Below, piece after piece: positions 1-8,916 of a stretch of DNA of 64,000 nucleotides. The DNA comes from Burkholderiales bacterium (GTDB lineage Bacteria; Pseudomonadota; Gammaproteobacteria; Burkholderiales; Nitrosomonadaceae): the NCBI GenBank assembly GCA_024235735.1, contig JACKLU010000010.1, forward strand, positions 46,999 to 110,998. Direction: 5' to 3'. Numbering within the stretch: the stretch's first letter is position 1; each line of letters opens with the position of its first letter. The translations under genes were made by a program, and so were the position numbers. The notes under the pieces are model-generated. The model was not told where the DNA came from, ran no database searches, and saw only the letters and a program-made list of their open reading frames with translations.

Positions 1-764
1 AAAATAATGCCGATCCAGTGCCAGTATTCCGGCGCGCCAATCCAGTAATAGTGATGGCCGGTGCCAAGCAGACCGCTGAACAAGGAAAATCCAACGATGA
101 CATACAACCACTTTTCAATGACTTCGCGATCGACACCAGTCAGCTTAATCAGCAGGAATGCCAGCATCGCCGCCATGATGAGTTCCCATACCCCTTCCAC
201 CCACACATGCACCACCCACCACCAGTACAGTTTGTCGACAGCAAGATTATCGGGATTGTAAAACGCAAACATGAAGAAAATCGCCGCACCCCATAAGCCC
301 AGCAACAGTACTATGGATACCACCGTTTTACGGCCTTTCAATACGGTCATGGTGACATTGTAAATAAATATCAGGAAAGCAATAACCATCAGAATCTTGA
401 CCCAGAAAGGCTGCTCCAGAAATTCCCGTCCTTCGTGAACGCCTGAAAGATAACTGCCAACAGCAGCCAGCGCAGCAAAAACAAAAATACCCAATTGCAG
501 CCAGGCCAGTTTAGGACTGTGGATCTCACGTTCGCTTTCTTCCGGAAGCAAAAAATAGCTGGCGCCAAAATAACCCAGCAGCAACCAGACCAGCAACGCA
601 TTGGTATGAATCATGCGAATGATATGAAAAGGCACTGATTCAGACAGAAAGTTAGGAAACACGTAGACAGAGCCTGCCAGGACACCGGCTAAGACCTGAA
701 TCAAAAACAAGGCAAGCGCCGCGATAAAGTAGGGAAAAGCAAGTGCCTGAGTGTGATATTTCAT
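1..764 (-). CDS. norB: Nitric oxide reductase large subunit NorB (partial, 3' end outside window)
   Basis: Catalytic subunit of a cytochrome-c-dependent nitric oxide reductase, an inner-membrane protein that reduces NO to N2O. About 254 of roughly 450 residues are visible; the C-terminus lies beyond position 1. The frame shows several hydrophobic helices, the RMIHTN segment that carries a low-spin haem histidine in this family, WWWVVHVWVEGVWE with the FeB histidine and active-site glutamate, and GTGHHYYWIG with the paired FeB histidines. The start at 764 is preceded by a GGAGG ribosome site. It follows norC by 68 bases on the same strand, the usual norCB order. In ammonia oxidisers this enzyme handles NO made during ammonia oxidation (family knowledge). 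Confidence 0.93.
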   Translation of the reverse strand, partial: MKYHTQALAFPYFIAALALFLIQVLAGVLAGSVYVFPNFLSESVPFHIIRMIHTNALLVWLLLGYFGASYFLLPEESEREIHSPKLAWLQLGIFVFAALAAVGSYLSGVHEGREFLEQPFWVKILMVIAFLIFIYNVTMTVLKGRKTVVSIVLLLGLWGAAIFFMFAFYNPDNLAVDKLYWWWVVHVWVEGVWELIMAAMLAFLLIKLTGVDREVIEKWLYVIVGFSLFSGLLGTGHHYYWIGAPEYWHWIGII

Positions 765-832
765 TACCGTACCTCCAGTGAAACGTCTTGATCGATGAAC
801 TAGCCAGAAACCTGTTTGGAAAATACGAACGG

Positions 833-1285
833 CTACCCAGCAATACCGGGAGGCCAGCCAAGCGTATTGATGCGGCTGCTCCATTCAAGAAAATCGATCA
901 GATCGTCGAGCTCTTGTTCGGACAAGTTGAATTGCGGCATTTGTCGCCGCCCTTGCACGCCAGTCGGTTGGGCGCGCATCCAGGCCTTCAGTCCGGCACG
1001 CGCGCCTTCCGGGCTTTGGTTGCCACCGTAGCGGATCCAGACGTTGCCCAATTCCGGTGCAAAATACGCCCCCTCGCCCAGCAACGAATGGCAATTGATG
1101 CAGGAATGACGTTCCCAGACATGCTTGCCACGCACCACGGATTCCGTGAGCGTAGACTCATCGGTCGCCACATTCACCATGTAGAAATGTGTGTGAATGG
1201 TCAACCCTGTAAAAACAGCCAGAAAGAAAAACGAGCCGCCATAAAAAATGTTACGCGCGGCTGATTTGGTGAGATACTCGGCCAT
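833..1285 (-). CDS. norC: Nitric oxide reductase cytochrome c subunit NorC
   Basis: Membrane-anchored monohaem cytochrome c that passes electrons to NorB. The 150-residue product has one N-terminal membrane helix (about residues 14-30), then a periplasmic cytochrome domain with the haem motif CINCH (C62, C65, H66) and the conserved GEGAYFAPELGNVW segment typical of NorC. The ATG at 1285 is chosen because an AAGGAG site lies ten bases upstream; an in-frame TTG ten codons earlier has no such site. A perfect 9-bp inverted repeat lies about 60 bases upstream and may be an operator. Length and order match the family, and no anomaly is seen. Confidence 0.95.
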   Translation of the reverse strand: MAEYLTKSAARNIFYGGSFFFLAVFTGLTIHTHFYMVNVATDESTLTESVVRGKHVWERHSCINCHSLLGEGAYFAPELGNVWIRYGGNQSPEGARAGLKAWMRAQPTGVQGRRQMPQFNLSEQELDDLIDFLEWSSRINTLGWPPGIAG

Positions 1286-1342
1286 GTGCGATGTTCTCCT
1301 TAAGTTGATACTCAAAAAAACCTTTTTGGCACATAGGGATTT

Positions 1343-1365
1343 TATCCATATTAATCATATGGATA
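1343..1365. promoter_or_regulatory. Perfect 9-bp inverted repeat upstream of norCB
   Basis: TATCCATAT and ATATGGATA are exact reverse complements separated by five bases (TAATC). The site lies 58 bases upstream of the norC start, where an operator or the promoter -10 region would be expected. It is not an FNR/NNR site (TTGAT-N4-ATCAA) and does not match the NsrR consensus I know. Function is inferred from position only. Confidence 0.45.
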
Positions 1366-1385
1366 TGCCACTTTTCTTAAATCTG

Positions 1386-1988
1386 TAGCAAGTTTAACTT
1401 AAACAAGCGAAGATGGAAAGGCACGCTCGGACGAAAGAGTGGAAATAAACATCAGCGCACCGATAATAAAAAAACACCCCGGTGCGTAAACGCAGCCAAC
1501 CAAACAAAACAATTCGATTTGCGGCTGCATTTGCATGCAACCCATATTCAGCGCCGCCGAATCCGGTCGCATGAAAACCGCGATGGACAAACGCCTTTTT
1601 TGGCTTGGTATTGTCCGCAGATGCATTGAAAGTATCCTCAGTGACGCAATGGCTTTCATCCGTGCGGTAAAATTCGAACGCTTCTTCACAACACCCGACG
1701 AACATTAAGATAAGGCTGAGTCACCGAACAGAACATGTTGGCTCCGCCTTGTATTACGTGATTGAGGGGTGTTTTTATTGGGTGCAATGAGAAGATCCTG
1801 CTTATCCCGGATTACCCGGCAGAACAATAACAAATGGAAGCTATTAGAATAGATTGCTGCGCTATACCGTACGGGATGATTAAAAAAAGAAAAAACCGAC
1901 AAAAATAAAACCATTTTCAGCTATATTTTAAACCAATGACCCGTTAAGCTGCTTACCAGCGCAACCATACCTCTTGCTATGCCTTGCC
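1386..1988. other. Gene-poor region between norC and the peptidase cassette
   Basis: About 600 bases without a supportable gene. Overlapping open frames on the minus strand at 1394-1705 and 1399-1689 lack ribosome sites and recognisable domains; the second ends in a hydrophobic stretch that might be a decayed membrane protein. A 45-codon plus-strand frame at 1571-1708 (start MKTAMDKRLFW) also lacks a ribosome site. The AT-rich part at 1860-1935 probably holds the promoter of the downstream cassette, but I cannot place -35 and -10 boxes with confidence. Confidence 0.4.
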
Positions 1989-2717
1989 ATGCTGAAACCC
2001 GTCCATCACCTGCCCGTTAGAATATTACCGCAACCGGATGAAACGACTTGCGGTCCGACCTGCCTGCATGCCATTTATGACTATTGGGGAAAAACGGATG
2101 CGCTGGATGAAATTATTTCCCGCACGCGCAAACTTGAAAGTGGCTCAGGGACTTTCGATGTTTTTCTGGCCTGCGATGCGCTGCGTCGCGGTTTCCAGGC
2201 AACGATCTACACCTATAATCTGATGATTTTTGATCCATCCTGGTTCACCCCCGGCATTGACATTGCCGAACGGTTGCGCCTTCAGAGTGCGGCAAAAACG
2301 GATCGCAGACTGCGCTATGTCACCAAAGGTTATTTGGAATTTCTGGCTGCGGGTGGGCGTCTTCGATTCCTTGATCTTTCCCGCCGGCTGATTCATGGTT
2401 TGCTACGGCGCGGATTGCCGATTTTAACCGGATTGAGTTCGACGTTCCTGTATCGCGTGGCGCGTGAACACGGCCCGGACGATACACCGGACGACATACG
2501 CGGCGCACCTGCCGGACATTTCGTTATTATCTCGGGCTACAACCGCAACAAACGTACGCTGTTGATCAACGATCCCTATGGCCCGAATCAGGAATACTGG
2601 TGTAATATCGATCGCGTTATCAACGCCATTTTACTCGGTATTGTGACGTATGACTCCAATCTACTGGTGATTCATCCACCCAATGCAAACAGCCAGTATC
2701 CCAGGGAACAGTTATGA
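1989..2717 (+). CDS. C39-like (papain-fold) peptidase of the ATP-grasp/GCS2 cassette
   Basis: Cysteine-peptidase-like protein of 242 residues. The N-terminal motif QPDETTCGPTC fits the C39 family: Gln15 as oxyanion residue and Cys21 as nucleophile. A GHFVIISGYN segment gives the catalytic His177 and LLINDPYG gives Asp195, so the triad is complete. No signal peptide or ABC transporter domain is present, unlike bacteriocin-processing C39 peptidases, so it probably acts in the cytosol. The ATG at 1989 is preferred to an upstream TTG at 1974; neither has a clear ribosome site. Its last four bases overlap the start of the next gene (ATGA), pointing to translational coupling. It may cleave or transfer a peptide made by the two following ligases (inference). 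Confidence 0.8.
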   Translation: MLKPVHHLPVRILPQPDETTCGPTCLHAIYDYWGKTDALDEIISRTRKLESGSGTFDVFLACDALRRGFQATIYTYNLMIFDPSWFTPGIDIAERLRLQSAAKTDRRLRYVTKGYLEFLAAGGRLRFLDLSRRLIHGLLRRGLPILTGLSSTFLYRVAREHGPDDTPDDIRGAPAGHFVIISGYNRNKRTLLINDPYGPNQEYWCNIDRVINAILLGIVTYDSNLLVIHPPNANSQYPREQL

Positions 2718-4186
2718 ATCAACTCATCGTTGTCAACAATCCGCAGCAGTGGCCACTGAAAATTCCTGATATCCCCGTCGTGTCGGCCAGAGAATATCTG
2801 ACTAATCCGGCGTATGATGGGCATCTTCGAACACGCGTGTTCAATCTGTGCAAATCCTACCGTTATCAGAGTATCGGCTATTATGTTTCACTGCTTGCCG
2901 AAGCGCGTGGACATAAACCCCTGCCGCAGATCAACGCGATAGAAGATATCCAATCACCCGGATTGGCAAGGCTGCTGGTTGAAGATCTTGAGGCGCTCAT
3001 ACAGAAATCTCTTGCAGCAATCAAGTCCGGGCAGTTCGAGCTGAGTATTTATTTTGGTCGCAACATCGCAAAACATTACGACAAATTAAGCCGTCAACTG
3101 TTTCACCTTCTGCGCGCACCCTTGTTGCGCGCCTATTTTGAGCGTCACGGCGATGAATGGCGCATGCGCACGATAAAAATTATCGCCGCCAATGATATAC
3201 CCGTGCAGCATCAGGATTTTGTCGTACAGGCCGCCAAGGATTATTTTTCAAAACGCAAACCATGGCGGCTAAAAACGATCCTCCCTCGTTACGATCTGGC
3301 GATTCTGCACGATCCGGACAATCCGGAGCCACCTTCCAACGTCAGGGCCATGAAGTATTTTGAAAAAGCAGCCGAGAGTCTGGGCATGCGCGTGGAATTT
3401 ATTACGCGAAGTGACATAAACCATTTAGCGGAATTCGATGCTCTGTTTATTCGCGACACCACGTTCGTCAATCACTATACCTACCGATTTTCACGCCATG
3501 CCGCCGCGGAAGGGTTAACGGTCATCGATGACCCCGACTCCATCCTGAAATGCAATAACAAAGTTTATCTTGCCGAACTGCTGACTCGCCACAGGATTCC
3601 TGTACCCAAAACCATTCTTGTGCACAGACACAATCTGGAGCAGGTGATTCCATCGCTTGATTTGCCCTGCGTACTCAAACAACCCGACAGTTCATTTTCC
3701 TTGGGCGTAGTCAAAGTGACAACGAAAGCGGAATTGCGACAAACGGTCGGGCAGCTGCTCGAAAAATCCGAACTTATCGTGGCGCAGGAATACTTACCGA
3801 CCGAATTCGACTGGCGCGTCGGCATTCTTGACCGCCGCCCATTATTCGTCTGTAAATATTTTATGGCGCCCGGGCATTGGCAGATTATCAAACATAATCA
3901 ACAGGCGGATGATTATGTTGAAGGTCTGACGCAGGCAATTCCACTGGATGAAGCGCCGCGGAAAGTGGTGCAACTGGCACTGAAAGCAGCCAACCTGATT
4001 GGCGATGGTTTCTACGGTGTTGATATTAAGCAAACCGGAAGACGTTGTTATGTCATCGAAATTAATGACAATCCCAATGTTGATGCGGGTAACGAAGACG
4101 GTATCCTAAAAAATGCACTGTATCACCAGATTATGAATGTATTTTTGCACCGGATCGAAGCGCGCAAGAATGGAGCGCAGCGGTGA
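2714..4186 (+). CDS. RimK-like ATP-grasp ligase with N-terminal RLAN-type domain
   Basis: A 490-residue ligase predicted to form an amide bond between a carboxylate, activated as acyl phosphate with ATP, and an amine. The first ~190 residues fit the RimK-like ATP-grasp N-terminal domain; residues about 195-290 form a pre-ATP-grasp domain and 290-480 the ATP-grasp fold. Visible ATP and Mg sites are VLKQPDSSFSLG (Lys322), AQEYLP (Glu359), GVDIK (Asp437) and YVIEINDNPN (Glu449, Asn451). RimK proper, which adds glutamates to ribosomal protein S6, is only ~300 residues and lacks the N-terminal domain, so that role should not be transferred. It overlaps both neighbours by four bases (ATGA and GTGA), implying one operon and matched dosage. 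Substrate unknown. Confidence 0.88.
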   Translation: MNQLIVVNNPQQWPLKIPDIPVVSAREYLTNPAYDGHLRTRVFNLCKSYRYQSIGYYVSLLAEARGHKPLPQINAIEDIQSPGLARLLVEDLEALIQKSLAAIKSGQFELSIYFGRNIAKHYDKLSRQLFHLLRAPLLRAYFERHGDEWRMRTIKIIAANDIPVQHQDFVVQAAKDYFSKRKPWRLKTILPRYDLAILHDPDNPEPPSNVRAMKYFEKAAESLGMRVEFITRSDINHLAEFDALFIRDTTFVNHYTYRFSRHAAAEGLTVIDDPDSILKCNNKVYLAELLTRHRIPVPKTILVHRHNLEQVIPSLDLPCVLKQPDSSFSLGVVKVTTKAELRQTVGQLLEKSELIVAQEYLPTEFDWRVGILDRRPLFVCKYFMAPGHWQIIKHNQQADDYVEGLTQAIPLDEAPRKVVQLALKAANLIGDGFYGVDIKQTGRRCYVIEINDNPNVDAGNEDGILKNALYHQIMNVFLHRIEARKNGAQR

Positions 4187-5424
4187 AAACCCCGCTTTCT
4201 GCTTTTTCCGGCTATGGCATCGAGCTGGAATACATGATCGTTGACCGCGACACACTTTCGGTTCTGCCTGTCGCCGATCAACTGCTGCATTCACTCTCCG
4301 GTCAATGGATTTCCGAAGTCAAAAGTGACAAGCTGGCCTGGTCTAATGAAATTGTGCTGCATCTGATCGAGTTAAAAAACGCAAACCCGGAATTTTGTCT
4401 TGAGATCCTGCCTCCCTTGTTCCAGAACGAAGTCAAACGCATCAACGCGCAACTCGAATCCATGCAGGCCCGGTTGATGCCTTCCGCCATGCACCCTTGG
4501 ATGAATCCTGTCGTTGAAACACAACTGTGGTGTCACGATAATGCCGATATTTATCGAACTTACGATCGTATTTTTGATTGCAAGCGTCACGGCTGGGCCA
4601 ATCTGCAAAGCATGCACTTTAATCTGCCTTTCGCTGATGACGCGGAATTCAGCCGTCTGCATGCAGCCATCCGGCTGGTGCTGCCGATCCTGCCAGCGTT
4701 GACCGCCAGTTCGCCGGTTGCCAGCGGTCGCTACAGCGGTTTCATGGATTTCAGAATGGAAAACTATCGCACACACCAAATAAAAATCCCCGCATCAATG
4801 GGAAAAGTAATCCCGGACACTGTGATCAGCCGGAATACATACCAGCAAAGAATTCTGGCTCCCATGTATCGGGAAATCGATAATTATGATCCGGATGGCG
4901 TGCTGCGACATGAATGGCTTAACGTACGTGGCGCCGTTGCGCGGTTCGATCGCAATGCCATTGAGATCCGTGTCATGGACGTGCAGGAATGCCCTTATGC
5001 GGATCTGGCTATTGCGGTAGTCTTAATGAATATTATAAAGGCGCTTTACGATCAGAAAACATCAATACTCACCCAACAACAAACCATCAGTACGGACAGT
5101 CTGGTCCGCATCCTGCGCAACTGTATCCGGGATGCCGAACAGGCCATGATCATTGACCGTGAATATCTGGAATTATTTGGCTTCACGGCTGGCGACTGTG
5201 AAGCAGGCGAGCTTTGGTTCCACCTGTTTACAACATTGATACCGGCGAAAACAAGACAATCCGATATCTGGAAAACAGCTTTTGCTACGCTGTTTGAGCA
5301 GGGCCCACTGGCGCGCCGCATTCTGCGCGCATTGCGTAACGATTTCCGCCGGGAAAATCTGGCAGTGGTTTACCGCGAGCTATGCGATTGCTTGAAGGAC
5401 GGTCGTATGTTTTCAACAGTCTGA
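4183..5424 (+). CDS. GCS2-family glutamate-cysteine-ligase-like protein
   Basis: A 413-residue carboxylate-amine ligase of the GCS2 (YbdK/EgtA-like) group. The N-terminal GYGIELEYMIVD is the glutamate/ATP-binding strand of this fold, and RFDRNAIEIRVMDVQECPYAD is the conserved core segment. Enzymes of this group join the gamma-carboxyl of glutamate to an amine. The GTG start at 4183 overlaps the previous stop and is preceded by GGAG. Sitting between an ATP-grasp ligase and an N-formylglutamate amidohydrolase, it is unlikely to be a simple glutathione enzyme. The acceptor amine cannot be read from the sequence. Confidence 0.85.
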   Translation: MKTPLSAFSGYGIELEYMIVDRDTLSVLPVADQLLHSLSGQWISEVKSDKLAWSNEIVLHLIELKNANPEFCLEILPPLFQNEVKRINAQLESMQARLMPSAMHPWMNPVVETQLWCHDNADIYRTYDRIFDCKRHGWANLQSMHFNLPFADDAEFSRLHAAIRLVLPILPALTASSPVASGRYSGFMDFRMENYRTHQIKIPASMGKVIPDTVISRNTYQQRILAPMYREIDNYDPDGVLRHEWLNVRGAVARFDRNAIEIRVMDVQECPYADLAIAVVLMNIIKALYDQKTSILTQQQTISTDSLVRILRNCIRDAEQAMIIDREYLELFGFTAGDCEAGELWFHLFTTLIPAKTRQSDIWKTAFATLFEQGPLARRILRALRNDFRRENLAVVYRELCDCLKDGRMFSTV

Positions 5425-5454
5425 CAGAAACAGAGTAAAACGCAGGAATGTAAT

Positions 5455-6162
5455 ATGCATGCCCGTTTTATCATCAGCTGCGAACATGGCGGGAATCAGA
5501 TTCCGGATGACTATCGGCTGCTTTTCCGCGGATATGAATCCTTGCTTGGCAGTCACCGGGGACTGGATTCTGGCGCATTGCAACTGGCGAACGCACTAGC
5601 CGAGCGCCTCGGCGCAACATTATTTACCGCCACGATCAGTCGCCTGCTTGTCGATCTGAACCGCTCCATCCATCATCCGCATCTATTTTCTGAAGTAACA
5701 CGCACTTTGTCGTCGAATGCCCGGCAGGAAATTCTGGCGCGCTATTACTATCCTTACCGTAACACCGTGGAAACTGCCATTACTGAAGCGATCCAGCATC
5801 GCAACCGCGTGATTCATATATCCGCACACAGCTTTACACCGATATTTAACGGCAAGTTACGTCGAGCTGATATCGGCTTGCTGTATGATCCATCAAAACC
5901 TCTGGAACGCACGTTATGCCATGACTGGCAGAAAGCCCTAAAAAAAACTGCGCCGAGCCTCAGGATTCGGCGTAACTACCCTTATTCGGGTAACGCCGAT
6001 GGCTTTACAACATACCTGCGGCAAAGATTTCCGGTAAACCATTACGCAGGCATCGAACTGGAAGTCAACCAAAAATATTTCTTTACTGAACAGGTCAGGT
6101 GGCCTGCGGTGCGCAGTACGATTCTCGATACGCTGTTGAAATCCACGCAAACATACCGCTGA
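5455..6162 (+). CDS. N-formylglutamate amidohydrolase family protein
   Basis: A 235-residue member of the HutG/N-formylglutamate amidohydrolase family, zinc-type hydrolases of N-acyl-glutamates. Conserved segments are SCEHGGNQIP (metal-binding His), SHRGLDSGA, SRLLVDLNRS, ISAHSFTP and the C-terminal GIELEVNQKYF. No histidine-degradation genes are nearby, so a role in histidine use is unlikely. It lies 30 bases after the GCS2 gene with an AGGAATG ribosome site and is probably the last gene of the operon. It could remove an acyl or glutamyl group from the product of the two ligases or act as an editing enzyme (inference). Confidence 0.87.
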   Translation: MHARFIISCEHGGNQIPDDYRLLFRGYESLLGSHRGLDSGALQLANALAERLGATLFTATISRLLVDLNRSIHHPHLFSEVTRTLSSNARQEILARYYYPYRNTVETAITEAIQHRNRVIHISAHSFTPIFNGKLRRADIGLLYDPSKPLERTLCHDWQKALKKTAPSLRIRRNYPYSGNADGFTTYLRQRFPVNHYAGIELEVNQKYFFTEQVRWPAVRSTILDTLLKSTQTYR

Positions 6163-6345
6163 AGTCTCAGAATTTTAAACAGAAACGGGTAACACAGCAT
6201 GGCGCTGATATATGAAGAAATACTCTTTACGTGTAACTGCGCATTATGGCTACGCAGAACGATAGACAATCTGTAAGGCGAATGCTTGAAAATCCGGTTT
6301 CTTGAGGTGCCCTGAAGGTGATTAGAAGCGATTAAATCCAATTAG

Positions 6346-7059
6346 TTAAGGCAACACTATAGAAAAACAGCCACCGCCATTGATGCCGTCGTTACTGATA
6401 GTGATATAGCCTTTTTTTCCATTGTTCCGATGCATTTCTGCAGCTATTTCGGAGAAAAATAAACCTAGCCCCGTGCTGCTTGATTTAAAACTGAATCGTT
6501 TTTGCGCATTACGCATTGGCATGCCAAATATTGCATCGGGATAACCGGGGCCATCATCTTTTATTTGCAAAATAAGCGTCTGATTCTCTTCCCAAGCCGC
6601 AATTTCTATCTTAGATTGGGCATATATATACAGATTATTCATGATATTAACCAGCACGCCTTGCATTAGATCGCTGTCGATATACCAATACAAGTCATCA
6701 CTGCAACAGATGGACACCGCGATATTTTTGTTTGTGAACATCGGTATATAAGGATCAAGCGTATCGGCAAGAAAATCCCGTATACCGATTTCACTGATAT
6801 TCGCGAAATATCGCGCTTGATCGATGCGATACAGTACCAGCAGTTGAACCAGATGGTTATTGATACGCTTACCTTGATACTGTAATTGCTCCAGCGCGAT
6901 TTTGTGCTTACCATCTCCTAACGCGGCACTGACTTCAGCGATTCTGTTGATCAAAATACCGAGCGAATTTTTCACATCATGAATACAACCGGCCAGTACG
7001 GTTGAAAAATCCAACGATTCTGTGGGCGATTTTCCCTGAAGACTATTACGCCGCTTCAT
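6346..7059 (-). CDS. Soluble sensor histidine kinase
   Basis: A short 237-residue histidine kinase with only the catalytic modules. The H-box is AGCIHDVKNSLG with His27 as the phospho-acceptor; the ATPase part shows the N-box NIMNNLYIYA, G1 DDGPGYP and G2 GLGLFF. There is no transmembrane segment or input domain, so it must receive its signal through a partner. Its start overlaps the end of the upstream receiver-TPR gene by 14 bases, and that protein is the obvious partner: the TPR part could supply sensing or docking. It converges on the amidohydrolase gene with 183 bases between stops; a link to the cassette is not shown. Confidence 0.85.
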   Translation of the reverse strand: MKRRNSLQGKSPTESLDFSTVLAGCIHDVKNSLGILINRIAEVSAALGDGKHKIALEQLQYQGKRINNHLVQLLVLYRIDQARYFANISEIGIRDFLADTLDPYIPMFTNKNIAVSICCSDDLYWYIDSDLMQGVLVNIMNNLYIYAQSKIEIAAWEENQTLILQIKDDGPGYPDAIFGMPMRNAQKRFSFKSSSTGLGLFFSEIAAEMHRNNGKKGYITISNDGINGGGCFSIVLP

Positions 7060-8668
7060 TGCTGAGATCTTCTGTCAATTTTAATAATTGATAATATTTT
7101 TGATTGCTGGGATCAACTTTATGGCCTTGCTCCATAAATTTCTGGCACAATCCAAAATATCTGCCTGTTTCACGTGATTCCTTCATCTGTCTGATCATTG
7201 AATAGGCCGCATTGAAATTGATTGTTGCATTATTCGGCATGCCTTTTGCGGCCTGAATAAAATAACTGATCGATTGTTCCAGTTTGCCCGAACGAACCAT
7301 TTTGACGCCCTCATTATTAATTCTGATAATTTCCTGTCGCGTGCTTTCTATAATTTCGTTGGCTTCATCCAACTTGCCCGCCTTCTCGTATAACGTTTTC
7401 ACCTGAGCAAGCAGTCTTTCATTCTCCGAATGATCGCTGACAAGCTGTTTTATGATTTTATCGGTCAACCCAGGATTATCGAGCGTCAAACACGTTTGTG
7501 TGATTTCAAGCACAATTTCGGGATTTAAAACACCCGTACGTTTATTCAAATTCTTGAAAACGAGATTGAGGTTTTTTTCACATTCGGCAATATCCTTGGT
7601 TTTTAAGCACACCATTGACTTACAGAGAGAGACATATAAATTTTCATCCGGATTATTTTTATAATCCTGTTGAATATTTTCTATCGCCTCCAATGCCTCT
7701 TTGGTTTTTTCTTGACTAAGAAGCGATTTGGTTAGTCCAGCCAGATCGATCAAGCTACCAAAACAAGAATTCCGTCCAATTAGAATGGCATCTCCATAAG
7801 CTTTTTCAGCGATTTCATAGTCACCGTTCTGCAGCGCGACAGCACCCAATTTTCGTTGTCGCATTGAAGATTTAGGCGACAAATCAATTGCGCGCTCAAG
7901 AATGTATTGACTGCGTTCCAATTCCCCTTGCACTTCCAGCGTTTCCGCCAATCCGTCAAGCGCATGAACATAAGCCGGATTATCATTGACCAGCGATTCA
8001 AATTGAATTTCCGCTTCAGTATAATTTTTCTTCTGAAAATAAACCTTGCCTAACGCCAGCCGGGCCCAGGTAATATTTCTGCCCTTCAGCAAATGAATAT
8101 AATACTGTTCTGCTTCATCAAGCAGACCAAGCTTGCAGAGCAAGTCGCCTTTAATTTTCTGAACTTCGATCAGGCCGTTTGCTTCTTCCTGAAGTTTCTG
8201 ATCACACAACTGCAGTGCTTTGGAAAAATTACGGTTATTAATGGCTTGAGCGATTCCTTCCAGTTTCGCCTTTCTTCGAAAAGCTCTTTCCAACCGGGTA
8301 TGGATCTGAGACTGCGTGAAGGGTTTCGAAATGTAATCATCCGGAAAATAGTCAATTGCACCCATGACCATTTTTGATGTATTTTCTGTCGTAATGATAA
8401 AAAATATCGCGGCATGACTTAATAGATTGCGATGACGCGCCTCTTCCAGAACTTGCTGTCCATCTTTACCATTGCCGAGCTTGTAATCGCATAACACGAT
8501 ATCAAAGGCATTTTTCTCAAGTAACGTGATAGCTTCTTTCCCATTTTTGCCTACCACTATCCTGGTCGGCTCCAGCGGCACAAGCATTTCTCGTAATAAC
8601 TGACGCATTTTGTCGTAGTCCTCGACAATCAATACGGATTTGTTTTTAAGATTCCAGGGATTCTTCAT
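7046..8668 (-). CDS. Response regulator with TPR output domain
   Basis: A 540-residue protein with an N-terminal CheY-like receiver (residues about 10-130) and a long alpha-helical TPR region. Receiver residues are the acidic pair in VEDYDK, phospho-acceptor Asp61 in LCDYKLGNGKDG, the TTE segment and the lysine in YISKPF. From about residue 140 the chain is a series of 34-residue-type helical pairs, such as ARLALGKVYFQKKNYTEAE and GVKMVRSGKLEQSISYFIQA. No DNA-binding or enzymatic output is visible, so it should work by protein-protein contact. It forms a two-gene operon with the overlapping kinase. Confidence 0.88.
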   Translation of the reverse strand: MKNPWNLKNKSVLIVEDYDKMRQLLREMLVPLEPTRIVVGKNGKEAITLLEKNAFDIVLCDYKLGNGKDGQQVLEEARHRNLLSHAAIFFIITTENTSKMVMGAIDYFPDDYISKPFTQSQIHTRLERAFRRKAKLEGIAQAINNRNFSKALQLCDQKLQEEANGLIEVQKIKGDLLCKLGLLDEAEQYYIHLLKGRNITWARLALGKVYFQKKNYTEAEIQFESLVNDNPAYVHALDGLAETLEVQGELERSQYILERAIDLSPKSSMRQRKLGAVALQNGDYEIAEKAYGDAILIGRNSCFGSLIDLAGLTKSLLSQEKTKEALEAIENIQQDYKNNPDENLYVSLCKSMVCLKTKDIAECEKNLNLVFKNLNKRTGVLNPEIVLEITQTCLTLDNPGLTDKIIKQLVSDHSENERLLAQVKTLYEKAGKLDEANEIIESTRQEIIRINNEGVKMVRSGKLEQSISYFIQAAKGMPNNATINFNAAYSMIRQMKESRETGRYFGLCQKFMEQGHKVDPSNQKYYQLLKLTEDLSNEAA

Positions 8669-8706
8669 ACCAGGCCAATTAAATACTTTTAATTAGATAG
8701 AGCTAT

Positions 8707-8719
8707 AACTGTGACAGTT
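8707..8719. promoter_or_regulatory. 13-bp palindrome between divergent genes
   Basis: AACTGT-G-ACAGTT is a perfect palindrome about 40 bases before the receiver-TPR start and about 200 bases before the DUF3450 gene. It sits in the 248-bp divergent region 8669-8916, where promoters for both directions must lie. An operator role is inferred from position only; the arms are short enough for chance. Confidence 0.25.
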
Positions 8720-8916
8720 GTTATCGGTTAGACGCGCATTTTCTTAATCGGGCTGCTTCTTTTTATAACCACTGCAAGGGCATATCACCACGAATAGAAT
8801 TTCATTGCATTGTCATAAAAGTGCAATATTTGCTGCGTAGTATTCGCACATACGAAAGCCCGTCACGAGGCTTCAGTCTAATCACTGCAAATAAAATCAT
8901 TTTTATACAGCAATTT

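Noticed and set aside
1300..1316. Half-match to an FNR site upstream of norC
   Set aside because: Only one half-site (ATCAA) matches, and the position would place the transcript start inside the gene.
1394..1705. Overlapping minus-strand open frames upstream of norC
   Set aside because: No ribosome site, no recognisable domain, and two frames compete; reported only as gene-poor DNA.
2714..4186. Ribosomal protein S6 glutamate ligase RimK
   Set aside because: The protein is about 190 residues longer with a distinct N-terminal domain and sits in a different operon context.
5455..6162. HutG of histidine degradation
   Set aside because: No hut genes adjoin; the context is the ligase cassette.
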